Positions 37,301 through 44,664 of a stretch of DNA of 64,000 nucleotides are shown here, piece after piece. Source of the DNA: Parapristionchus giblindavisi. Taxonomy: Eukaryota > Nematoda > Chromadorea > Rhabditida > Diplogasteridae. The notes below the pieces were generated by a model, which did not search any database, had not been told where the DNA came from, and worked only from the letters and a program-made list of their open reading frames with translations. A program made the position numbers and the translations under genes. The stretch's first letter is position 1. Every line of letters starts with the position of its first letter. The stretch spans positions 62,001 to 126,000 of the forward strand of contig CALSFV010000342.1 of assembly GCA_943737045.1 (NCBI GenBank), written 5' to 3'.

Positions 37301-40300
37301 ACAAAAAATGCATTCCTTGTCCTAGACGCATTCCGTTGAAATAACAGAGTGGACAAAAAAGGCACAGACCGAGCAAATTTTACTTTCCGTTCTGGCAACG
37401 CTCTCTCGTAGACAAATAAACTGAAGGCAACACTCTCTCACCTCTTTGTATAAGAGTGTGTGTACCAGAGTTTCAACTAATCCTTTTCAAGCAGTTCTGT
37501 ATTTAAAATATTGCAGCATGAGTAAAATGCAAACCCGATCAAATTTGAAATTCTCTGCTCTGGCACAGCTATCTCGTCTCCTTTGCCTACCAGAGAGTGT
37601 AGCCAGAGCGGGTGTCAAATTAGCTCGGGGTGTTTTTTTTTTAAACTAAACCCACCTCTCATCATCCATCGCTCCGCTCTCGGACTTTGTCATCCTCTGC
37701 GTGATTCCCCCATTCACCTCATCTCCTTCATCGTCGTCAAACGTCTCGATTATGATCGGTCCCATCGTGTGACGTCTCAGAACGCCCTGGAACCGATCGA
37801 TAATCAATCGATAATCGACTATTTATAGTTTCCAAATATGAAGTCAAATTAGTTCGGGATGTGCCTCTAATCAAGCACGGAGATGGTATGGTAATAATCG
37901 ATCAATCAATATTCAACAAATAAGGATATTGATGGGCCTGCTCATGACAGATATGGAATAGGAATTAATCGATAATATCTCAAATCGATCAATAATCAGT
38001 GAAATCTGTCTTGACAAAACTTATTCATAGCGTTATTTGGAATATGTTTCAAGCCATATATTTCATCTTGCAAGCTTTGGAACTTTTAGTAGTTCGGTGT
38101 CCTCTACGCAGAAAATCTAACAATAAGTAATGTGTACACCTACAGCTAATTTGTAGCCCTGCGCTCTGGCAAAGTTCTTTCGTAGACAGAGAAAACGAGA
38201 GAGAGAGTGTAGCCAGAGCGGAGAGTTCGAAAATAGCTCGGCGAGTGCCTTCACATATTTTTAAAATATTATATTGCTCGCCTGTTTTGTCGGTTCCTCA
38301 TCAGCGGCACTACTCTCCGGTTCCGGCTCTTCATCCTCTTCCTCGTCGTAGTTGCGTGCGACCGGGTCGTAGTATTGAATCATCTCGACCTAAAAATCGA
38401 TAATTTGACAAAAAAAGTCAGCTTGAGCAGCTTAACTATGGGAATAAATGTTATTTATATCGTTATTGTTGGGTTGCTGCAAGAACAAGTGAAAACTTAG
38501 ATTACTACATGGTTGAATTGAGACTGGGTAATATCCTATTCATGGCTGGGTCAGCTCTTTGAAGCATAGTTGATGCAGGTTGGCAAATTATTGACACAAG
38601 AAGGGAGTTAAATCCATGACATTTGCCTATCCCGTGCGTTGCTCTAACCAATGAACTAATGATGTATGGTTATTATGAAAATAACTGCTCAAATATGTAC
38701 AGTCCCGCCCGATCGCCTTGTCTTAACGCGGCACGCCGCGGCACGCGGCGTGCCGCCTGTGCCGCATCTCGTTTTACGGGCTGAATAATGTTTCTAAAAA
38801 TATGGAAAGTGTATTGGCCATTGTTTGGTCCGATATGATTAATAATGCCGCAGAAACGAAAAATATTGGGTGACTCTGGATAGTGCAAAATAATTTATTA
38901 CAAAATTGCTTAGGTACTGTAATGCTACCGTATGCAATATTCAAATTTTGAATTTCCCTCAATTTTTATTCTTCGCGTCATATTGATTGATTGTTTTTAC
39001 ACGTTTTTCACGTTCCTGCTTTACTCTCTCTCTCGTTTTCTTTGAATTTTATGAATTAAATTGGATTTCATTGAATGTTCTACGTTTATTTACTTTATAT
39101 TTATCATCCAATCGGATAGTTATCATTCCCTACTGCAGGTATCTTGATTTCCTCATTCAATTTTCTCACTCTTTATTTAATAAAGGCTGTATTTTAGCCA
39201 ATTCTCGTGAAGAATTTCTATTTCTCTCATACTTTTATGTAGATTAGGCGGATGTGGTATGTAAATAGATATATTATATCGTTTCTTACACGCCACTATT
39301 GTTAATGTAAGGCTCTTTCATTGTGTTACAAAGGTTAGTCGTACTTTGAATAATCTTTTCGTGCCTCATTCCGACGTCAGCACTTTAATTCAGACCTCTT
39401 CACTGATTGATCCAACGTGTATTAATCATTCATTAATCAATGTTACGTTTCTATTTTGGATATTGCATACTATTCGAGGTATTTTTATTTAAATTTAATG
39501 CACTATTAGCAGAATTGTAAGAGCGTATTCCAATCTTATCTTCGTTTTATTTATTCGAAACATTTAATATTAATGAACATGAATGAGGAATAACGTATTG
39601 CTTCTTGTAGGGTGTGATCGACTACAGTGTCCTCGGTAGATCTCGCGTAGATAGATGTCTTCACTATTGATCACACCATCGCCAACCAGATGACGGAGGT
39701 CGTCAAGGTACATGTCTAATCAATACTTTCATTCTTTCTCATTTTTTCAATCAATAATTACTTACTTGCAATTGGCTATGAGATCATGTGATACAGTATC
39801 TGATTTGAATTATATCTATGATAAACACTATTTTGGCTAATCGATATTCCGTTCAAGATGAAACATCTCATCGAACTGCGACCGATGTGTTTTCTGAGTC
39901 GAATCGCCAGAGGCGGATATTGGGCGTCTCAAGGTATATTTATTTCATGTCAACAATTGGTCCTAATCGCATTTTCTAATGTCTTATGAAACTAAAAGAT
40001 AAGAGAATCCCGTTTTCATGAATATGTGGTAGATCAATCTCTTCAAACTAGTACGGTCGAAGTTTCATCTTGTGTGCATAATATTCGTCAACATTTCCCC
40101 TTTTCGCTACTCTTATTTTTTTCGTTTCTTTTTTATTTGGATATTGAGACGTTCTAGAAGTATTTATTGATTAGGTAAATTTCAGTTCACTCCCGCTCAA
40201 CGGAAATTTCAATTGGCACATCGCTACTTGGGATTCAAGGACATCCATGACAGCTTCCAGGTACGTGTCTAATCAATACTTCCATTCTTTCTCATCTTAG

Positions 40301-43070
40301 ATGATTGCAGATACGAAATTTTGATTAGAAGTTTTTTTTATATGAAGATGTATATAATATTTTGATTAATTATTTCTGAATTTGTTGGAAAGTAAGAGTG
40401 GAAAGCGCATCAGATTCTGCTGTTTCTGAAGTCTGCTTAGATGTTACTGTAGTTAACTGTGAACACGATTTATCGAATGCTGAATACTGTACACGCCATT
40501 ATCGATTGAATCATTCTCTATTCATAAATTCTTTTGTTTCTGCTCTCAGCGATTGTCTGCTTTCAAATCTCAATATTCCTTTTCAGTCCGTCCTCTCGAC
40601 TACCGTCCGCGTGCATCTACTGTATTCAAGATTTTACACATTCGTTGGTGTAACATATCTCATCAACTACGATGTCACTCCATTACTTCAAAGTTACTTC
40701 ATTTGTCACTCCATTACTTCAAAGTCATTATATTCTACCCTATTCACTGACTATGGTTGAATGATGATCCAATTTCTTCCATCGGCTACCATACCCCAGA
40801 CTTTTGTAATCTATTATATTTATAAAAAACTCTTTGGGGTACGTATAAAGACGTTTTTTCCTCGTGTTGTTATATGTGGATGAGCAGTGAATGCACCAGC
40901 GAACTCACTCTCTGTCCACTTTGTTCCATTGATTTACTACTGCATGAGAGTGCTTATTGATTGGTTGAGCGGCTGATGTAGATTGATTAGCTTACCAGGT
41001 AAGGGCGATTATTTTCGTAATTTATTATTGATCATGTGGAACGGTACGTGCTCTTTTTTACCGCACACACTGATATACAACGATACAACAACACAACAAT
41101 TAACAAGCTAATCCAGAACGGGCTAGAAATAATAATACTTATTTATCATCATGAAAAGTCACTAGAAAGAAAAAAATCGATAAATCAATAATCTACTTGA
41201 TCAATACTCGGTTTTGGGTGAATACACATTCGTCTCATGGATGTCCTTGAATCCCAAGTAGCGATGTGCCAATTGAAATTTCCGTTGAGCGGGAGTGAAC
41301 TGAAATTTACCTAATCAATAAATACTTCTAGAACGTCTCAATATCCAAATAAAAAAGAAACGAAAAAAATAAGAGTAGCGAAAAGGGGAAAATGTTGACG
41401 AATATTATGCACACAAGATGAAACTTCGACCGTACTAGTTTGAAGAGATTGATCTACCACATATTCATGAAAACGGGATTCTCTTATCTTTTAGTTTCAT
41501 AAGACATTAGAAAATGCGATTAGGACCAATTGTTGACATGAAATAAATATACCTTGAGACGCCCAATATCCGCCTCTGGCGATTCGACTCAGAAAACACA
41601 TCGGTCGCAGTTCGATGAGATGTTTCATCACTGAGAGCAAACTTACCCAAATATGGGTAATAGATTTGCCAACTTACGATACTTGTGGACACGATTTGCC
41701 CACATTCGGGCAAATGGTAGCCCAAAAACCACCGATTTACCCATATACAGGCTAGCATTTGTTTGAATACGGGCAAATCGTTCGCCAACTAACAGCATTC
41801 GGGTAAATTTAATCTCTGTGTAACACAATGAAAGAGCCTTACATTAACAATAGTGGCGTGTAAGAAACGATATAATATATCTATTTACATACCACATCCG
41901 CCTAATCTACATAAAAGTATGAGAGAAATAGAAATTCTTCACGAGAATTGGCTAAAATACAGCCTTTATTAAATAAAGAGTGAGAAAATTGAATGAGGAA
42001 ATCAAGATACCTGCAGTAGGGAATGATAACTATCCGATTGGATGATAAATATAAAGTAAATAAACGTAGAACATTCAATGAAATCCAATTTAATTCATAA
42101 AATTCAAAGAAAACGAGAGAGAGAGTAAAGCAGGAACGTGAAAAACGTGTAAAAACAATCAATCAATATGACGCGAAGAATAAAAATTGAGGGAAATTCA
42201 AAATTTGAATATTGCATACGGTAGCATTACAGTACCTAAGCAATTTTGTAATAAATTATTTTGCACTATCCAGAGTCACCCAATATTTTTCGTTTCTGCG
42301 GCATTATTAATCATGTCGGACCAAACAATGGCCAATACACTTTCCATATTTTTAGAAACATTATTCAGCCCGTAAAACGAGATGCGGCACAGGCGGCACG
42401 CCGCGTGCCGCGGCGTGCCGCGTTAAGACAAGGCGATCGGGCGGGACTGTAATGTCAAATAAATTAAGTATTAAATATGAATTCTCACCACACTTCTTCG
42501 TTTCGCTCCTTTCCGGATCTTGTTAGAGCGGCTAGTCCCAAGCTCTTCAAGCTCACTTGAAATACTTAAGTTTGAGAAAATTCACTTTAAAAATCTCTCT
42601 TTACCTCTTCGTAGTGTCGATAGAGCTGGTATCATCTTCACTATATAGTCGATGAGGCGTACTTTGTTTCTATAAATTTAATTTTTAAATATAATTAATG
42701 AAAATACTTAAAAATCAATATTTTTAGCAAAAATTAAATAATAAATCAAGCGATCAATATAGCTTGGCATACTGTAGAAATCAAAAGTGTGACAGCATTT
42801 GACTACTTGCGAAATGTTATACTGTATTCGCGCATTAGTTTCATTGATTGACGAAATGCTGTTTTCGAATCTTGTGCTCCTTATTTTTTACTCTTTTTCT
42901 TTCGCTATTTGATTATAATTTGCTTACAGCCGATCCACTAGAGCTGTTAATCGTTTTTATCGTTACCTTAATTTGAAAATGCCTCGAAATTTCGAATTTC
43001 GTGCGAAACTCACGAGTTTGTCCAGAAATTGAAATCGCCGCTGGTGTAGTCGCTCCGGGAACGAGGACAT
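10308..43070 (-). CDS. tax-2: Cyclic-nucleotide-gated cation channel beta subunit (TAX-2/CNGB-like), complete, 23 coding exons
   Basis: Minus-strand exons, 5' to 3': 43014-43070, 42605-42669, 42489-42564, 38282-38389, 37656-37786, 28227-28309, 26873-26964, 23630-23693, 23001-23098, 22677-22787, 22267-22410, 21112-21249, 18279-18348, 17697-17845, 14510-14623, 13875-13971, 13561-13691, 13164-13238, 12957-13020, 12498-12578, 12398-12449, 10667-10836, 10308-10396. All phases join and total 2259 nt, giving 752 residues. The start ATG (43070) has an in-frame TAA 21 nt upstream and context ACAAAATG. The N-terminus is acidic and basic (1-205). [14 protein letters not shown] (about 150-170) is typical of CNGB. 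Membrane core is about 226-465: S1 [19 protein letters not shown]3 [11 protein letters not shown]5 [12 protein letters not shown], pore TSTGNNP without the CNGA glutamate, S6 [17 protein letters not shown]-linker follows. The cyclic nucleotide-binding domain is about 577-666, with [10 protein letters not shown] then NRRTA. The protein forms cGMP-gated plasma-membrane channels with alpha subunits; TAX-2 does this in nematode sensory neurons. Two introns have GC donors (after 38282 and 26873), and four acceptors end AAG. The first exon is the least certain. Confidence 0.93.
11240..11695 (+). repeat. Unclassified repeat with a tandem duplication
   Basis: A block of about 110 bp starting CCCGAAAGGGAGCAGGCAAA occurs at 11411-11525 and again at 11581-11695 with very few differences, both ending CTTCAATCGATTTTT. 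The upstream GC-rich part (11240-11410) contains self-complementary CGACGACCGGACGTCC-like segments and could be a structured non-coding tail of a retroelement. I do not recognise the family. Confidence 0.5.
11991..12150. mobile_element. Fragment of foldback element A
   Basis: It matches the right arm of the element at 4168-4813 (blocks TCATTTTCAACCATGAAC, TCAGTTCGCGATTCCCGACG, AACTTTGGTT). Only one arm is present, so this is a solo relic. Confidence 0.75.
12728..12769. mobile_element. Half of an AGCTAATTT/CCGCTCTGG palindromic MITE
   Basis: CACCAAGAGCTAATTTGAAA and CTCTCCGCTCTG mark the left half. The element is broken at 12769, where the adjacent foldback begins. Confidence 0.6.
12770..12935. 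mobile_element. Short foldback element (about 166 bp)
   Basis: GGTTTTGTAGGGTAAGATTA is mirrored by TAATATTACCCTGCAAAACC; inside, TAAGTAGCGCGCTAAAAGTA is mirrored by TTTTGCGCGCTACTTA. It lies in the intron just downstream of the channel exon 12957-13020 and adjoins a truncated MITE, suggesting a nested insertion. Confidence 0.75.
15661..16700 (-). pseudogene. Element-borne C2H2 zinc-finger / 'GWAL' domain protein with acidic tail, disrupted
   Basis: Reading minus-strand from about 16690: a C2H2 finger [10 protein letters not shown]...NLLQH....GQH (C-x2-C-x12-H-x5-H). A one-base frame change follows, then [20 protein letters not shown] and [19 protein letters not shown]. The frame is then cut by a palindromic insertion (16010-16355) and resumes from about 15998 with [31 protein letters not shown], a basic patch (RSRRKRAF) and a strongly acidic tail ending NIDE plus TAG at 15661. 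The order finger, GWALxxxKxxxxxxxQ, xxVxxxM, Txxqixxxxxx is one I remember from many unnamed metazoan proteins found in high copy number; this is from memory, not a search. The frame change and insertion make it non-functional as it stands. Acidic tails of this kind also occur in the spacers of elements B and D. Confidence 0.6.
16010..16355. mobile_element. Palindromic MITE inside element C's gene
   Basis: Ends CGCTCTGCAATTTTAGGGGG and its mirror CCTTAAAATTGCGGAGCG. Inside are repeated inverted phrases such as CCAAATTATTGG(C/A)C and GCTAAAATTTTAGCCAAA. It interrupts the open frame of the zinc-finger relic between the GWAL segment and EEVEKRM, so it inserted after the gene was in the element. 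Confidence 0.75.
17901..18056. mobile_element. Palindromic element, TGCATGAAC/GTTCATGCA type
   Basis: Left GCATGGACAACGGAAAACCG and right CGGTTTCCGTTGTTCATGC are mirror images, as are GGAAAATGTGA and TTTCACATTC. The inner block GGCGGAGGCGTTTTCC and the outer phrase GTTCATGCATACGGCC resemble the 58498-58640 element. Confidence 0.7.
18610..18680 (+). tRNA. tRNA-Gly body with GCT anticodon (Ser codon AGC/AGU), probable pseudogene or chimera
   Basis: The body is the same as the tRNA-Gly(GCC) copies downstream, but the anticodon loop reads CTGCTAC instead of CTGCCAC, changing the anticodon from GCC to GCT. The variable/T-stem junction is GGCACGGG instead of GGCCCGGG, giving one T-stem mismatch. 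The acceptor stem GCATCGG/CCGATGC is intact. Confidence 0.8.
19100..19170 (+). tRNA. tRNA-Gly(GCC), acceptor-stem mismatch
   Basis: Anticodon loop CTGCCAC gives GCC. A-box TGGTTCAGTGG and B-box GGTTCGATTCC are intact. The 3' acceptor strand is CCGTTGC instead of CCGATGC, giving one mismatch. Confidence 0.85.
19590..19660 (+). tRNA. tRNA-Gly(GCC), with acceptor and T-loop changes
   Basis: Anticodon GCC. Position 2 of the acceptor is A (GAATCGG) opposite G, and the T loop reads TTTGATT instead of TTCGATT, altering the B-box. Likely weaker or inactive. Confidence 0.8.
20080..20150 (+). tRNA. tRNA-Gly(GCC), canonical
   Basis: Acceptor GCATCGG/CCGATGC, anticodon stem CTCGC/GCGGG, loop CTGCCAC, T stem CCGGG/CCCGG all pair. 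Intact A and B boxes. Confidence 0.95.
20570..20640 (+). tRNA. tRNA-Gly(GCC), canonical
   Basis: Identical to the copy at 20080-20150; all four stems pair. It is the last unit of the array. Confidence 0.95.
21316..22158 (+). mobile_element. RTE-type non-LTR retrotransposon, C-terminal part of reverse transcriptase ORF (5'-truncated)
   Basis: An uninterrupted frame of 280 codons ends at TAG 22156-22158. It begins inside the polymerase domain: [20 protein letters not shown] then D, so the YADD catalytic motif of the reverse transcriptase palm is at about residues 29-32. Thumb and C-terminal segments follow, with [50 protein letters not shown] and [15 protein letters not shown], all typical of RTE-clade elements in nematodes and other invertebrates. 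The endonuclease and finger domains are absent. The insert is antisense to the channel gene, in the intron between exons 22267-22410 and 21112-21249. The intact frame suggests a recent insertion. No poly-A is obvious at the 3' end. Confidence 0.92.
22876..22990. mobile_element. Palindromic MITE, AGCTAATTT/CCGCTCTGG family
   Basis: CACACCACGAGCCAATTTTA and AAAATTAGCTCGGGGTGCTG frame a palindrome with CTCCGCTCCGGCAACACTCT and its mirror. It ends at the donor side of channel exon 23001-23098. Confidence 0.8.
24770..25013 (-). CDS. Element-borne open frame with basic patch and acidic tail, unknown function
   Basis: On the minus strand, after a possible acceptor CTGTCAG, an 80-codon frame starts [17 protein letters not shown], continues with the basic [10 protein letters not shown], then acidic [17 protein letters not shown], and stops at 24770. 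I do not recognise the family. Its position as the unique spacer of a long inverted-repeat element, and its basic-then-acidic composition, parallel the tail of the zinc-finger relic in element C. It may be the last exon of a cargo gene whose earlier exons are lost. Confidence 0.4.
25060..25130 (-). other. tRNA-like sequence in the spacer of element D
   Basis: Minus-strand A-box TGGTGTAGTGG and B-box GGTTCGATCCC with a perfect T stem (GGGGG/CCCCC). The acceptor halves GCCTGTC and TTGCCGC do not pair and no normal anticodon stem forms, so it is a tRNA relic or tRNA-derived promoter rather than a working tRNA. Confidence 0.5.
27099..27216. mobile_element. Palindromic MITE, AGCTAATTT/CCGCTCTGG family
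   Basis: GGCACACCAAGCTAATTGGA at the left and AAATTAGCTCCGGGAGTGCA at the right; centre ACAAAGAAAGCGAGAGAGCG. Confidence 0.8.
27275..27710. mobile_element. Foldback element, 436 bp
   Basis: ACAAGGGAACTATTTAACCT at the left is mirrored by AGGTTAAATAGTTCCCTTGT at the right. Arms of about 120 bp also share TAAATCTACATGGAAAAAGG and its complement. The spacer is A-rich with repeated 'ccaaaaa' phrases. Confidence 0.85.
28892..29051. repeat. 31-bp tandem repeat, five copies
   Basis: The unit AGTCTTGGCCAAAAAGCAGA plus GAAGTGCAAAT is repeated five times with almost no variation. The open frames across it only reflect the repeat. Confidence 0.95.
30138..30250. mobile_element. Palindromic MITE, AGCTAATTT/CCGCTCTGG family
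   Basis: GCACTTCCGAGCTAATTTTA to ATAAGCTGGCTGTGCC with inverted CTCTCCGCTCTGG / CCAGCGCGGATAG blocks. Confidence 0.75.
30632..30715. mobile_element. Palindromic MITE, AGCTAATTT/CCGCTCTGG family (truncated left)
   Basis: CTCTCTGGCCACGCTATCTC, central TTTATCTACGAGAGAA, then CCAGAGCGGTGAGCAAAATT and AGCCTGGAGTATG. Confidence 0.65.
30873..31030 (+). repeat. About 42-bp tandem repeat, four degenerate copies
   Basis: Unit of the form ACTCTCTCATATTCnnnnAC followed by TCTCTCGTCCGTCTG. Similar phrases recur at 46700-47000 and 63480-63650, so this CT-rich motif is dispersed. Confidence 0.7.
32560..32675. mobile_element. Palindromic MITE, AGCTAATTT/CCGCTCTGG family
   Basis: GTTCCGCTCTCGCCATGCAC, central ATAAAGAAAGCGAGAGAGCA, CCAGAGCGGAGAGTTTCAAA, then TTAGCCTAGTGTG. 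Confidence 0.7.
33433..35284. mobile_element. Foldback element E, 1.85 kb, TA-flanked (Tc1/mariner-like ends)
   Basis: Left end CAGTCGCGCCGGAAAGTCAG preceded by TA; right end CTGACTTTCCGGCGCGACTG followed by TA, as expected for TA target duplication. Arms are almost identical for about 850 bp; both encode the same shadow frame containing [20 protein letters not shown]. Each arm is itself an inverted repeat (about 33890-34310 and 34400-34830), so the whole is a palindrome of two palindromes. No transposase is present. Confidence 0.9.
35554..35685. mobile_element. Palindromic MITE, AGCTAATTT/CCGCTCTGG family
   Basis: ACACACTCCGAGCTAATTTT, central CTCTCTCGCTGACAAAGAAA, CCAGAGCGGAAAGTTTCAAA, then TTGTTCGGAATGTCC. 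It has a small internal insertion of about 20 bp near 35612. Confidence 0.75.
35908..35998. mobile_element. Palindromic MITE, AGCTAATTT/CCGCTCTGG family (right half shortened)
   Basis: AGCTCATTTTACTCTCCGCT and CTGGCAACACTCTCGCACAC, central AAAGAAAGCGAGAGAG, then a shortened right side ending AGGTGTCACTTTA. Confidence 0.65.
36823..37004 (+). mobile_element. hAT-type MITE, CATACATTTTC family
   Basis: Begins CATACATTTTCGGTGCCCTC and ends GGGTATGAAAATGTATG. Flanked by the 8-bp direct repeat ACGCGAAG (36815-36822 and 37005-37012). Carries the internal TATATAGTGGGTC phrase three times. Confidence 0.92.
37357..37440. mobile_element. Palindromic MITE, AGCTAATTT/CCGCTCTGG family (left half)
   Basis: AAAGGCACAGACCGAGCAAA, TTTTACTTTCCGTTCTGGCA, ACGCTCTCTCGTAGACAAAT; the right half is degraded. 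Confidence 0.6.
37530..37632. mobile_element. Palindromic MITE, AGCTAATTT/CCGCTCTGG family
   Basis: CAAATTTGAAATTCTCTGCT, CTGGCACAGCTATCTCGTCT, mirrored by CAGAGAGTGTAGCCAGAGCG and CAAATTAGCTCGGGGTGT. Ends about 24 bp from the donor of channel exon 37656-37786. Confidence 0.75.
38133..38255. mobile_element. Palindromic MITE, AGCTAATTT/CCGCTCTGG family
   Basis: TACACCTACAGCTAATTTGT, GCGCTCTGGCAAAG, then AGTGTAGCCAGAGCGGAGAG and AATAGCTCGGCGAGTGCC. Ends about 27 bp from the donor of channel exon 38282-38389. Confidence 0.75.
38700..42449. mobile_element. Foldback element F, 3.75 kb, TA-flanked, with exon-like sequence in both arms
   Basis: Left end CAGTCCCGCCCGATCGCC and right end GGCGATCGGGCGGGACTG, flanked by TA at 38698-38699 and 42450-42451. 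Next to each end is GC-rich CGGCACGCCGCGGCACGCGG or its mirror. Arms (38700-40262 and 41219-42449) are almost identical except that 534 bp of the left arm (39324-39857) is replaced by an unrelated 188 bp in the right arm (41630-41817). In each arm an exon-like block follows a TTTCAG-like acceptor: [20 protein letters not shown]. The left arm also has [19 protein letters not shown] before GTACATG. No transposase is visible. It lies in the channel-gene intron between exons 42489-42564 and 38282-38389. Confidence 0.9.
40186..40262 (+). other. Exon-like block in left arm of element F
   Basis: An acceptor-like TTTCAG precedes an open block reading [20 protein letters not shown] then HDSFQ and a strong donor GTACGTG. 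A diverged inverted copy lies at 41219-41300. Upstream, GTACATG at 39709 ends another exon-like block ([19 protein letters not shown]), and the 35 bases after both donors are nearly the same, so part of an intron was duplicated with its exon. Function unknown. Confidence 0.4.
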
Positions 43071-43137
43071 TTTGTCGATGGTCCCGATTTACTGTGCCGT
43101 TGATCACTGTATTCGATGAGTTGTTAAAGGAAGCGAA

Positions 43138-43246
43138 ACCTCACTCAATGGTCTCTTCATTGCGCACACTATTTCTCTGTACTCTAACAACGAGATAGCA
43201 TTACGCGTCGAAGAGACCATTGAGAGAGGTTACGCTCCCTTTAATA
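43138..43246. mobile_element. Short palindromic repeat, TCAATGGTCTCT family, copy 1
   Basis: TCACTCAATGGTCTCTTCAT is mirrored by AAGAGACCATTGAGAGAGGT, with CTCTAACAACGAGATAGCAT in the centre. The second copy is at 55943-56052. Confidence 0.75.
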
Positions 43247-44487
43247 TCAACGTATTAGGGGAGGATTCCTTCTCGAAGTTGTCGTTGCCTTGACAACCCT
43301 CATCCTGCTCATCATCAATGCTATATCATACGAGAGAGCCAAGTCATTAGCGGAAACCGGGCGATAGAGCGTTAACTCTAGAAGAGACATGGCGTGTAGG
43401 TAGACGAGAGAGCGGAAGCCGTAGAAGAGACGGCATGTCAGAGTCGACGAGAGAGCGGAGCATCGTGAAGAGACCGCTTAATGATGGATTTGCCTAAGGC
43501 ATGCATAAAACAGACATCAATGTTCCGAGTAGGAGGATATCTCCCTGAATGCCTCCGTAGTTTCTCGTCGATTTTCCTTATTTTAAGAGGGTATGCTGAG
43601 TTATCTTCATAGTGTGGAAGGTATCTTAGTGTTGTGCTTGATCCAACCCTTCATAATCTATGGCATAACCAAGCACAACACTAGCATACTTTCCTTATTC
43701 TATTCGAATCTAGAGGTCAAACGATGAGAGTTTATTTTATTTATCTTGTATTTCGTCGCTGCTTCGACGATTGAAAATCTAGTACTTATGAAAAAGCATC
43801 GCGTTTCAACAGTAAATATCCTGAAACCGGGTTTAGCTCTCTGGAACCCGGTTTTCCGGGGCATTGTTCCTCTCGTCTCTTATATATTCTTTATATTCCG
43901 ACAGTTGGTTATCGCTCTTTTTGCGACGCTGTAACACCGGGGAAATATGCGAGAGAAGAAGAGGAAGATACTACGAGTAGTAATGGAGACTATGATACTA
44001 GTGGGGCATCGAACATAGAACTTGTCTGCTGGCACGAATGCTAGATGGCATGCTGCGAGATAGATGGCTTGTAAGTAGCCTCCCGAATGGATAGTGATAT
44101 ACTTTAGACAATAGAAAACGAAAGGTAATTAAAAGTGCAAGCCACGCCCCTTTTTGTATTTTCTAAGAAGAACAAGACATGAGTGATCATTCCTTCTGGT
44201 CATCTCCCTCGTCTTGATCAGTTGAATTGTGGTATCTCTCTCTTTCTCCTCTCTATCTCTATGTCTCTCTATTTGTATCTCTCTCTATCTCTCTCACCAC
44301 CCTCTCTCTCTATCTCTGCTTCTCTGACCTCTCTAACTGCCCAGTGCACTCTCGCTGTCATATCAGTTCCGTTGACCAGGCCGAGAGGTCGCATGTTATT
44401 TTTCCAGTTTCTGTTCCTTTCATAGTACATTTTTGTCGAGTTTTTAAAATAAGCTCCGCCCTTCCACTTCCGGTAAATCATCCTGGC

Positions 44488-44664
44488 CATACGTGGGCGG
44501 GCATTGCCGCTGGTAATGAAAATCGGGAGGTCGGACGCAAAAATCGGGGGTCCGAAGCAAAAAATGGAGCATTTATACGTCATGTGATATATTCGGAAAA
44601 TCGGGGGGTCGGGTATCAAAAATCGGGGGTGTATTGCCGCTAGCGGCAGTGGTGCCCACGTATG
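44488..44664. mobile_element. hAT-type MITE, CATACGTGGGC family, copy 1
   Basis: CATACGTGGGCGGGCATTGC to GCAGTGGTGCCCACGTATG. Contains repeated 'aaaatcggggg' phrases and the palindrome CCGCTAGCGG. No clear target duplication. Confidence 0.8.

Larger units (their letters stand above)
28309..37655. other. 9.3-kb intron of the channel gene
   Basis: The largest intron, between exons 37656-37786 and 28227-28309. No further exon is needed by phase. It contains a 31-bp tandem repeat, CT-rich tandem tracts, eight palindromic MITEs, element E and one hAT-type MITE. The remaining AT-rich sequence shows no recognisable gene. Confidence 0.7.

Noticed and set aside
43014..43110. Alternative reading of the first channel exon as [17 protein letters not shown]
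   Set aside because: It would end in phase 2, which cannot join exon 42605-42669 (phase 0); the ATG frame joins and has an upstream in-frame stop.
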